Below, piece by piece: positions 1 to 5,542 of a DNA stretch of 6,661 nucleotides. Both the position numbers and the translations under genes were made by a program. This stretch comes from Acetobacteraceae bacterium (GTDB lineage Bacteria > Pseudomonadota > Alphaproteobacteria > Acetobacterales > Acetobacteraceae). The notes under the pieces are model-generated. The model searched no databases. It was not told where the DNA came from and saw only the letters and a program-made list of their open reading frames with translations. How positions within the stretch are numbered: position 1 is the first letter of the stretch; each line of letters starts with the position of its first letter. The stretch spans positions 851-7,511 of the forward strand of contig PLSZ01000112.1 in the NCBI GenBank assembly GCA_003164305.1, read 5' to 3'.

Positions 1-489
1 GTTCAACGGGAGTATGCACGGCGCAATCCTTATGAATTCAGTGGCCACGGCGAGGATTGTTGGGGCCTTACCGCGAGCGACGGGCCGGGCTTCAAAATGC
101 TGAAAATCGATGGCAGAAACCGTCACTTTCTCGGCTATGGCGCGCGCGGCGTGCCTTATGGGCCCGATGACGGCACGATTGGTCCCGGCGCGGCGGTGGC
201 ATCGCTACCGTTCGCGCCGGAGTTGGCGTTGCGGGCGTTGCGCCATTTTCGCGCGCATTATCCGGACATGTTCCGCGACTCGAGAATGCCAGGCGGTTTC
301 AATCCGACATTGCCGGGCGACGGCCCTTCCGGCTGGATCTCAAAGGATTGCTTTGGGCTCGACCAGGGTATCCTCGTTCTGATGATCGAGAACTATCGCT
401 CGGGGCTGATCTGGAAGCTGATGCGGCGGTGTCCTTATATCCAAACGGGTCTGCGCCGCGCCGGATTCACCGGCGGCTGGTTGTCATGA
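1..489 (+). CDS. Glycoamylase-like domain protein, C-terminal part (5' end outside window)
   Basis: This reading frame is open from the first base and ends at TGA 487-489, giving 162 residues of the C-terminus. I recognise the glycoamylase-like family (PF10091), which includes glucan-active proteins such as GH144 beta-1,2-glucanases and a domain of cyclic beta-1,2-glucan synthases. Visible signatures are GHGEDCWGLTASDGP (residues about 15-29), PDDGTIGPGAAVASLPFAPE (about 54-73), the stretch GWISKDCFGLDQGILVLMIE followed by NYRSGLIWKL, and the closing GLRRAGFTGGWL. These are the conserved blocks of the C-terminal half of the (alpha/alpha)6 barrel. The likely role is hydrolysis or remodelling of a glucan; the true substrate cannot be read from this part, and localisation cannot be judged because any signal peptide lies outside the window. 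The stop overlaps the next gene's ATG as ATGA, which suggests an operon. Family assignment is firm; activity is inferred. Confidence 0.85.
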   Translation, partial: VQREYARRNPYEFSGHGEDCWGLTASDGPGFKMLKIDGRNRHFLGYGARGVPYGPDDGTIGPGAAVASLPFAPELALRALRHFRAHYPDMFRDSRMPGGFNPTLPGDGPSGWISKDCFGLDQGILVLMIENYRSGLIWKLMRRCPYIQTGLRRAGFTGGWLS

Positions 490-2027
490 CGGATGCCTCG
501 GTGCCGCGAGACCGCGCCGCGGGTCACGATGAACCGCCGCCTGGCGATCGCGTCCGTCGCGCGTTGATGGACGACGTTCGCCCGCCCGATTGGCACACCC
601 CCAGACCCAGGGACAGATATGATCTCGTTGTCATCGGCGCGGGCCCAGCTGGTCTGATCGCGGCGCGCGGAGCGGCGATGCGGGGCGCGAAGGTGGCCCT
701 TGTGGAGCGCGCGTTGATCGGCGGCGATTCGCTGAACGTCGGGAGCATACCGTCGAAGGCCTTGATCCGAACCGCGCGTATTTATGCCGATATGCGCGGC
801 ACGGCGAGTTTCGGCAGTCGGACGCCGGACACGATCGCCATCGACTTTCCAGCCGCGATGGACCGCATGCGGAGGGTACGGGCCCGGCTCGGCAGGGCCG
901 TTTCGGCACGTCGAATAAGCGAGGCCGGCATCGACGTGTATTTTGGCGAGGCTCGCTTCGCGGGCTCCGACACCATCGCGGTGGCGGATAACGTACTACG
1001 TTTCAAAAAGGCGCTGATCGCGACGGGGGCGAGGGCGCTGATCACGCCGATTCCCGGGCTTCAGGACACCGGCTATCTGACCAACGAAACTGTCTTCGAT
1101 CTGGCCGACTGTCCGAGGCGCTTGCTGGTGATGGGCGGCGGCCCTCTGGGCTGCGAACTGGCGCAGGCATTTTGCCGCTTCGGATCCTACGTCGTCATAG
1201 CGCAGGACGACCCAATGTTTCTGCCCAGGGAGGAGCGCGACGCGGCCCAGATTCTGTCGGAGGCCCTGGCACGGGATGGCGTTGAGATCCACCTCAACAC
1301 GACGGTGGTCGCGGTTCGCGGGGAGGGCACACAAAAAGTTGTCGACATGGTATGCGCCGGCGAACGGTTCAGCGTCTCCGTCGATGAAATCCTGGTCGGC
1401 ATTGGTCGCGCGCCCAATGTCGAACGCTTGAGTCTTGAGGCTGCCGGCATCTTGTACGACACCGAAGCCGGGATCCATATCGACGACTTCCTGCGAACCA
1501 GCAACCCAAGGATATACGCGGCGGGCGATGTATGCCTCGAGCACAAATTCACTCATGCCGCCGAGGCCTCCGCGCGTATCGCGATGACGAATGCCCTGTT
1601 CCGGGGCCGCGGCAGACTGAGTGCGATGACGATCCCGTGGTGCACCTACACCGATCCGGAAATCGCTCATGTCGGTCTTTACGTGCGAGAGGCGTGGGAG
1701 AAATCCATACCGGTGGAGACCTTCACGGTTCTGATGCATGACGTCGATCGCGCGGTGACCGACGGCGAAGAAGAAGGATTCGTGAAGATCCATGTGAAAC
1801 AGGGCACCGATCGAATTCTGGGCGCCACCGTGGTCGCGCGCCATGCCGGAGAGATGATCGGCGGACTTTCGCTCGCGATCAGCACCGGGGTCGGCTTACG
1901 TGCGCTCGCACGGGTCATTCATGCCTATCCGACGCAGGCCGAGGCAATCAAAATGGCGGCGGATGCTTATCGCCGCGCGCGTCTGACGACAGTCCGCGGC
2001 ACTTTGGCAATGAGGACATCGCCGTAG
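486..2027 (+). CDS. FAD/NAD(P)-dependent pyridine nucleotide-disulfide oxidoreductase-like protein lacking the redox-active cysteines
   Basis: A 513-residue flavoprotein of the class I pyridine nucleotide-disulfide oxidoreductase family, similar to proteins auto-named mercuric reductase. The ATG at 486 is chosen because it overlaps the upstream stop (ATGA) and leaves a short leader before the FAD domain; the open frame continues further upstream but there overlaps a well-conserved gene. Seen: FAD Rossmann motif YDLVVIGAGPAG (45-56), active-site block GGDSLNVGSIPSK (79-91), NAD(P) motif VMGGGPLGCELA (215-226), GIGRAPN (305-311), second FAD motif IYAAGDV (343-349), dimerisation-domain motif PWCTYTDPEIAHVG (384-397) and HAYPTQAE (479-486), which keeps the His-Glu pair. 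The family's C-x4-C disulfide is Ser82 and Ser87 here, so disulfide-relay chemistry is not expected. There is no N-terminal heavy-metal domain and no C-terminal Cys pair, so it is not a true MerA. A role as a flavin-dependent NAD(P)H oxidase or quinone-type reductase is only a guess. Confidence 0.88.
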   Translation: MTDASVPRDRAAGHDEPPPGDRVRRALMDDVRPPDWHTPRPRDRYDLVVIGAGPAGLIAARGAAMRGAKVALVERALIGGDSLNVGSIPSKALIRTARIYADMRGTASFGSRTPDTIAIDFPAAMDRMRRVRARLGRAVSARRISEAGIDVYFGEARFAGSDTIAVADNVLRFKKALIATGARALITPIPGLQDTGYLTNETVFDLADCPRRLLVMGGGPLGCELAQAFCRFGSYVVIAQDDPMFLPREERDAAQILSEALARDGVEIHLNTTVVAVRGEGTQKVVDMVCAGERFSVSVDEILVGIGRAPNVERLSLEAAGILYDTEAGIHIDDFLRTSNPRIYAAGDVCLEHKFTHAAEASARIAMTNALFRGRGRLSAMTIPWCTYTDPEIAHVGLYVREAWEKSIPVETFTVLMHDVDRAVTDGEEEGFVKIHVKQGTDRILGATVVARHAGEMIGGLSLAISTGVGLRALARVIHAYPTQAEAIKMAADAYRRARLTTVRGTLAMRTSP

Positions 2028-2346
2028 TCATGCGGCGGCGAGCCGGAATCTTACGCCAGGCTGAGCAGGACCAGTGCGAGGTTTGGGTGCGGAGTTCGCA
2101 AAAGACACCGCCACGCGCCACACTGCATCCAATAGGCGGATCCAAACCGCGCCGCGTCGATGACCTTCAACGTGGTGCCGCCGGCTGAGCGATGGAGAGC
2201 AATCAGAGTACCGAGTCGGGAGCGGTGATCCCTACATGGATGCCGACCGTCAGTGCGCGAGCAACCGTTGGACTACCGAACCACGCGTCAGTAGGATACG
2301 ACGTTGCTTTGGTCCTTCAGACTACGGCGGTGGGCCCGGATGCCGA
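2028..2346. other. Stretch without a recognisable gene, downstream of the oxidoreductase
   Basis: These 319 bases follow the flavoprotein stop and precede, in the opposite direction, the end of the decayed secretion-ATPase gene. No convincing gene is seen on either strand. On the minus strand an open stretch of about 70 codons ends at TAA near 2050, encoding among other residues LHRSAGGTTLKVIDAARFGS and PHPNLALVLLSLA. It has a passable protein-like composition but no family I recognise and no evident start. No hairpin with a T-tract was found after 2027. It is probably decayed sequence of the same origin as the neighbouring pseudogene, but that is inference. Confidence 0.35.
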
Positions 2347-2880
2347 TCAGCGCCCCGTTGCCCACGCTGCGCGAACCGCCTCTTCCGTGGTGGTGTTTCC
2401 CGCCAGCGCGGCCGGAACTCCGTTCTCGAATATGGACACCATGCCCGCCATGATCGTGGCACGCTCGATCTCCCGATCGCGGACGCGCTCAACCATCATG
2501 CGGCCCAACCTCTCATCCGGCCGCGGGAACCCGGCGACCGCGAGGCGTCCTCGGAAGCCGGTGTCACGACAACACGGGCAGCCCGGCGGACGCCGCGGCA
2601 CGATCAGCTCGTTGCCGGCGAAGCGCCGGACGGAGATCGAACCGCTCGACCGTTGCCGCCCACGCCTCGTCGGGGCGGCACCACTGTTCACAGGGCCGTC
2701 TTGCCAGCCGTTGCGCCAGCGCGCCGCGCAGGACGGCCGCCAGCAAGTAGTCCTCGATCCCCGGGTCCCGCGGTCGGTTGCTTTTAGAAGCCGCGGAGTT
2801 GGCGGTGCAGCGTCGATCGTACCGGTCGCCCGACCAGAGCCGCCTGGAACGCCGTCTGCGCCGCCTCCCGCTCGGTGGCG
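2347..2880 (-). pseudogene. GspE/PulE/PilB-family secretion ATPase, 5'-truncated and frameshifted remnant
   Basis: Reading the minus strand in three successive frames restores the C-terminal third of a type II secretion / type IV pilus traffic ATPase. Frame one (2879-2784) reads EREAAQTAFQAALVGRPV then RSTLH, matching the family block RDxETAxxAxQAALTGHLV-STLH. Frame two resumes at about 2800 with NSAASKSNRPRDPGIEDYLL then AAVLRGALAQRLARRPC, matching TNDAASAxTRLxDxGIEDYLL and the LAQRLxRxLC block. Frame three resumes at about 2630 and carries the zinc-knuckle half CPCCRDTGFRGR, then GMVSIFENG and GNTTTEEAV, ending at TGA 2347-2349. The shifts near 2800-2805 and 2620-2640 each look like one extra base; a third may sit at the A-run 2883-2886. 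The Walker A and most upstream domains are missing, and the tRNA gene begins only about 125 bp further on. This is clearly dead as a traffic ATPase. Whether it came from a gsp or pil locus cannot be decided. Confidence 0.75.
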
Positions 2881-3003
2881 ACTTTTCCCTTCGAACAGGC
2901 GCGGGACATCCTCGCCAACGATGCGTTCGGCCGTCTGTGTTACCCACCGTAGCTTGTTAGCCGGAAACCAATTTGAAAATGTTGATTAAATTCTTGTTTT
3001 CAT
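2881..3003. other. Junction between ATPase remnant and tRNA-Lys, AT-rich at its right end
   Basis: Between the recognisable ATPase remnant and the tRNA 3' end lie about 120 bases. The part near 2890-2950, read on the minus strand, could be a further eroded piece of the same gene (TAERIVGEDVPRLFEGK), but I cannot match it to the ATPase family. Bases from about 2965 to 3003 are markedly AT-rich against the GC-rich window and contain the only TTGATTAAATT-like stretch here. This is where the 5' end of the ATPase gene was lost. No clear terminator hairpin for the tRNA is visible. Confidence 0.4.
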
Positions 3004-3079
3004 TGGTGAGCCCGGTGGGACTCGAACCCACGGCCCCAAGATTAAAAGTCTCGTGCTCTACCAACTGAGCTACGGGCTC
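3004..3079 (-). tRNA. tRNA-Lys (anticodon TTT), CCA encoded
   Basis: Read on the minus strand, a complete cloverleaf folds. The acceptor GAGCCCG pairs with CGGGCTC; the D-arm is GCTC-AGTTGGTA-GAGC; the anticodon stem CGAGA/TCTTG has one G-T pair and loop CTTTTAA, giving anticodon TTT (Lys). The variable loop is GGGCC and the T-arm is GTGGG-TTCGAGT-CCCAC. The discriminator is A, followed by an encoded CCA at 3004-3006. The body is 73 nt (76 with CCA). It reads AAA and AAG lysine codons. It stands alone, head-to-head with the monooxygenase gene, and its 3' end faces the decayed ATPase gene. Confidence 0.97.
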
Positions 3080-3089
3080 ACTCCGGCGG

Positions 3090-3118
3090 GTTGAACGACA
3101 GGTTGGGCGGCGGGTCAA
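3090..3118 (-). promoter_or_regulatory. Candidate sigma-70 promoter of tRNA-Lys
   Basis: On the minus strand a -35 box TTGACC (3113-3118) is followed by exactly 17 bp and a -10-like TTCAAC (3090-3095). The tRNA 5' end lies 10 bp beyond, so transcription would start just before the mature end. The -35 is strong; the -10 matches only three of six consensus positions. The geometry is as expected for a stable-RNA promoter. Confidence 0.45.
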
Positions 3119-3187
3119 GTCATCATCCGCGTCCGGCTTTCATCCCCGATGCGGCGCCCCTTGCGGCCGGACCCGATCCGGCCGCGC

Positions 3188-3217
3188 TTGACAGGCCCGG
3201 ACGGCGCGCCGAACGAT
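3188..3217 (+). promoter_or_regulatory. Weak candidate promoter for the monooxygenase gene
   Basis: A perfect -35 hexamer TTGACA (3188-3193) is followed after 18 bp by AACGAT (3212-3217), which keeps the key A at position 2 and T at position 6 of a -10 box but matches only three of six bases. The predicted start of transcription would fall at about 3223-3225, on the first ATG of the 17-bp duplication, giving a leaderless message. This is suggestive only. Confidence 0.25.
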
Positions 3218-3223
3218 CTCCCT

Positions 3224-3257
3224 ATGACGCACGAAACGACATGACGCACGAAACGAC
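3224..3257 (+). repeat. Perfect 17-bp tandem duplication covering the monooxygenase start codon
   Basis: The unit ATGACGCACGAAACGAC occurs twice in direct succession (3224-3240 and 3241-3257) without a mismatch. Because 17 is not a multiple of three, the ATG of the first copy is out of frame with the gene. It opens a six-codon ORF (MTHETT, 3224-3244) whose TGA overlaps the in-frame ATG at 3241 as ATGA. Neither ATG has a clear Shine-Dalgarno sequence upstream. Confidence 0.95.
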
Positions 3258-4410
3258 CGGTTTGCTCGACGCGGCCCATGCTTTGATCCCCGCTCTGGCT
3301 GGCCGGGAGGCGGCCACCGTGGCGGAGCGCCGCGTGCCCGAGGCGACGATCGCCGACTACCACCGCGCCGGCATCCTGCGCGTCATGCAGCCGCGCCGCT
3401 TCGGCGGTCATCAGGCAAGCTTCGGCGTGTTCTCCCGCGTCATCGAAACCCTCGCCGAGGGCTGTGCCGCCAGCGCCTGGGTTTACGCGGTCCTCGCAGA
3501 GCATCAGTGGATCATCACCTGCATGCCGGAGCAGGCGCAAATCGACGTCTGGGGCGAGGATCCGTTGGCCGTCGCCTCGTCCTCGCTGGCGCCCAGGGAA
3601 ACGGCGCGTGCGGTGGAGGGGGGATGGCGGCTGAGTGGGCGGTTCCCGTTCTCCTCCGGGTGCCTGCACGCGCGATGGGCCATCGTCGGGGCGCGCTGCG
3701 AGGACGGCGCCGGCAACACGCCGACGCGCTATGTGCTGGTGCCGATGCGCCAGATCGAGATCGTCGATGACTGGGAGGTGCTCGGGCTGCGCGGCACCGG
3801 CAGCCGGTCGCTGGTGCTGAACGACGTGTTCATCCCCACCCACCGGAGCGTTTTGTTGCGCGACCTGTACGACGGCACGACGCCGGGCGCGCTGGTGCAT
3901 CCCGATTACACGCTGCCGCGGGCGCCGCGCGGTTTGCTGGTGCCGTTCTCCTTGCCGGGCGTGGCCTTCACCCTGGCACGACGCGCGTTGCGCCTGGTGG
4001 CGGCTTCGCTGCTCGGCCGGGTCTCGCGCGGCACCCATGCCGTCGGCGCCTCCGAGGTTGTGCAACAGCAACTGGGAGAGGCATCGGCCGAGATCGAAAC
4101 CGCTGCCCTGATCATGCGGGCGCGCCGGGATGAGACCCTGGCGCTGGTCAACTCTGGTGCCGCCATTTCGCCCGAGGCGGTAGCGCGGAACCGCCGCGAC
4201 ATCGCCTTCGCCGTATGGCAGGCGAGGCGAGGGGTGGAACGGCTGGCGGAACTCGCCGGCGCGCGCACCGTCTACAATACGGATCCGCTGCAAAGCCTGT
4301 GGCGCGACATGGTGACGATCAGCACGCATACGGTCGTCTCGCGGCATCTGGGGATGGTGCCGTATGGCAGGATGCTGCTCGGGCTGCCGCCCACGGCCGG
4401 CGAGGCGTGA
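3241..4410 (+). CDS. Flavin-dependent monooxygenase, acyl-CoA dehydrogenase fold (HsaA/DszC-like oxygenase component)
   Basis: A 389-residue protein of the acyl-CoA-dehydrogenase-like group D flavin monooxygenases, which use reduced flavin from a separate reductase to activate O2. Domains in order: helical N-domain (about 1-115) with RVMQPRRFGG (47-56) and the helix starting CAASAW (75-80); beta domain (about 115-205) with GGWRLSGRFPFSSG (127-140) and LGLRGTGSRSLVLNDVFIP (181-199); C-terminal helical domain of the acyl-CoA dehydrogenase type 2 kind (PF08028, about 235-375) with ELAGARTVYNTDPLQSLWRD (337-356) and STHTVVSR (361-368). The Arg-Asp/His region is where oxygenases differ from true dehydrogenases; I see no dehydrogenase catalytic Glu. 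Length fits the family. ATG 3241 is preferred because the family N-terminus begins about there; an upstream in-frame start at 3091 would run through the tRNA promoter and add an unconserved Pro/Ala/Arg-rich leader. No flavin reductase partner lies in the window, and the substrate is unknown. An FNR-type regulator follows on the same strand. Confidence 0.87.
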   Translation: MTHETTGLLDAAHALIPALAGREAATVAERRVPEATIADYHRAGILRVMQPRRFGGHQASFGVFSRVIETLAEGCAASAWVYAVLAEHQWIITCMPEQAQIDVWGEDPLAVASSSLAPRETARAVEGGWRLSGRFPFSSGCLHARWAIVGARCEDGAGNTPTRYVLVPMRQIEIVDDWEVLGLRGTGSRSLVLNDVFIPTHRSVLLRDLYDGTTPGALVHPDYTLPRAPRGLLVPFSLPGVAFTLARRALRLVAASLLGRVSRGTHAVGASEVVQQQLGEASAEIETAALIMRARRDETLALVNSGAAISPEAVARNRRDIAFAVWQARRGVERLAELAGARTVYNTDPLQSLWRDMVTISTHTVVSRHLGMVPYGRMLLGLPPTAGEA

Positions 4411-4607
4411 TCGTCAATCGAACCACGTCTCAACTGTAGCATCCGCGCCAATCGTCCCGCGTTTCACTTCGGCCCTTGAATTTTAACGCAAAAATACCGC
4501 CCGATTCCCTGGTTCCTGACCAGAACGGCGCAGCGTTCAATTGCCACGCACGCGCTCATCGCGTGCCAAACGTTAAGAAATGGCGAACGCATCCAGGCGA
4601 AGCAGTC

Positions 4608-5387
4608 ATGAACGCTGTCATGGAGTTCCCGATCGTTCTGAGGCCTTCGGGTTCGGGGCGCCCGTGCGCGACCTGTGGAGTACGCCGGGCGAGCGTTTGC
4701 GACGCCATTCCGGAAGCGCACCTCGCGCGGTTGGGCGCCGTCGCGATCGGTGGCGTCGCGCGGCCGGGCACGCTGTTCATCGAGGAAGCGGACGACGCCA
4801 CCGCGTTCTTCAACATCGTCAGCGGCACCGCGCGATTGTACAAGTTACTGCCGGATGGACGCCGTCAGATCACCGGTTTCGCCAACGGCGGCAGCTTTCT
4901 GGGCCTCGCGGTCTCCGACTTTTACGCGTTCAGCGCCGAAGCGATCGACACCGTGCGGTATTGCCGCTTTCCGCGCATCGCGTTGCGCGCGCTGATGCGC
5001 GATTTCCCGCGGATGGAGGAACGTTTGTTAAAAGTCGCCTCCACCGAACTGGTCGCCGCGCAGGAACAAATGCTGCTTCTGGGCCGCAAAAGCGCGCGCG
5101 AGCGGGTGGCGTCGTTTTTAATGGCGCGCGCCAGGTTGGCCCCTGGGCATCCGCCCGTGGTTCCCAATGGGCATCCTGATGGAGATGAGCGCGCGCCGCG
5201 CGGTTTTGTTTTGCCGATGACCCGCGGCGACATCGCCGACTATCTGGGCATGACGATCGAAACGGTGGTGCGCACGCTGAAAAAACTGCGCGACGAGCGA
5301 CTCATCGAAGTCACCAATACGCAGGACGTGGTGATCAAGGATGTGACGGGACTGCGCTCGCTGGCCGAAGGCTCGCATCGCGTCTGA
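4608..5387 (+). CDS. Crp/Fnr-family transcriptional regulator with FNR-type [4Fe-4S] cysteines
   Basis: A 259-residue regulator of the FnrN/FnrL/AadR kind. Seen: Cys20, Cys23 and Cys31 (CATCGVRRASVC) and Cys119 (VRYCRFP), placed like the four cluster ligands of FNR. A cyclic-nucleotide-binding-like beta roll spans about 45-125 and a long dimerisation helix about 135-175. The winged helix-turn-helix holds MTRGDIADYLGMTIETVVR (204-222). By family knowledge the cluster is oxygen-labile and the intact dimer acts at TTGAT-N4-ATCAA sites under low oxygen. Odd points: the recognition helix reads E-T-V-V-R, where FNR has E-xx-S-R, so the contacting Ser is Val221; and the hinge between dimer helix and HTH (about 179-200) is longer than usual and rich in Pro, Gly and His. 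ATG 4608 is chosen because an AGGCGA lies 7 bases upstream and the N-terminus then fits FNR spacing; ATG 4620 is possible. It is followed by a terminator-like hairpin. Confidence 0.88.
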   Translation: MNAVMEFPIVLRPSGSGRPCATCGVRRASVCDAIPEAHLARLGAVAIGGVARPGTLFIEEADDATAFFNIVSGTARLYKLLPDGRRQITGFANGGSFLGLAVSDFYAFSAEAIDTVRYCRFPRIALRALMRDFPRMEERLLKVASTELVAAQEQMLLLGRKSARERVASFLMARARLAPGHPPVVPNGHPDGDERAPRGFVLPMTRGDIADYLGMTIETVVRTLKKLRDERLIEVTNTQDVVIKDVTGLRSLAEGSHRV

Positions 5388-5437
5388 CAGATAGGCGCCT
5401 GGATAGCATGGCGAGCAGCGGGTTGCCGCACATCCCC

Positions 5438-5470
5438 CGTCATGGTCCGGCCGAGCGGACCATGACGTTT
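5438..5470 (+). terminator. Hairpin terminator after the FNR-type regulator
   Basis: A perfect 12-bp inverted repeat, CGTCATGGTCCG (5438-5449) and its complement (5456-5467), encloses a 6-base loop and is followed by TTTAATC. The stem is strong but the T-tract is short (three Ts), so it is a reasonable intrinsic terminator for the plus-strand gene. In the opposite, valS direction the stem is followed by G-rich sequence, so that use is less likely. A second, weaker inverted repeat (CGGCGCC 5491-5497 with 5514-5520, 16-base loop) lies closer to valS but has no T-tract in either direction. Confidence 0.6.
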
Positions 5471-5542
5471 AATCAACGGTGCCTTTTCATCGGCGCCCGT
5501 GGAGGCTGATCGAGGCGCCGGCACGCCAATCGCGGTCCGGCC

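Noticed and set aside
348..485. In-frame upstream extension of the flavoprotein start (46 more residues)
   Set aside because: It lies entirely inside the conserved C-terminus of the glycoamylase-like gene, and the ATG at 486 in the ATGA overlap gives a normal N-terminus.
996..1844. Long minus-strand open frame (282 codons) opposite the flavoprotein
   Set aside because: It is an antisense shadow of a GC-rich gene, with no recognisable domain, while the plus strand has full family motifs.
486..2027. Calling the flavoprotein a mercuric reductase (merA)
   Set aside because: It has no N-terminal metal-binding domain, no C-terminal vicinal cysteines and no active-site cysteines, and no mer genes are nearby.
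2192..2989. Plus-strand open frame of 265 codons (and a second of 183 codons) in the intergenic region
   Set aside because: The product is low-complexity Pro/Arg/Ser-rich with no known family. It runs antisense to the recognisable ATPase remnant, so it is a GC-rich shadow.
2970..2995. TTGATTAAATTCTT near the tRNA as an FNR box or terminator
   Set aside because: The second half-site fails (two of five), there is no inverted repeat of useful length, and no oxygen-linked gene starts there.
3091..3240. Upstream TTG start of the monooxygenase (50 more residues)
   Set aside because: It overlaps the likely tRNA promoter, and its leader is unconserved and Pro/Ala/Arg-rich. The family N-terminus begins at about 3241.
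3115..4347. 410-codon minus-strand frame opposite the monooxygenase
   Set aside because: It is Arg/His/Gly/Gln-rich with no domain, and a clear coding gene lies on the other strand.
4474..4495. Possible FNR box TTGAATTTTAACGCAA upstream of the regulator
   Set aside because: The left half matches four of five, but the right half matches only two of five at the canonical spacing. It is too weak to call autoregulation.
5462..5476. ATCAA half-site after the hairpin (AATCAACGG) as an FNR site
   Set aside because: No matching TTGAT half lies at the right spacing, and the position is 3' of the gene.
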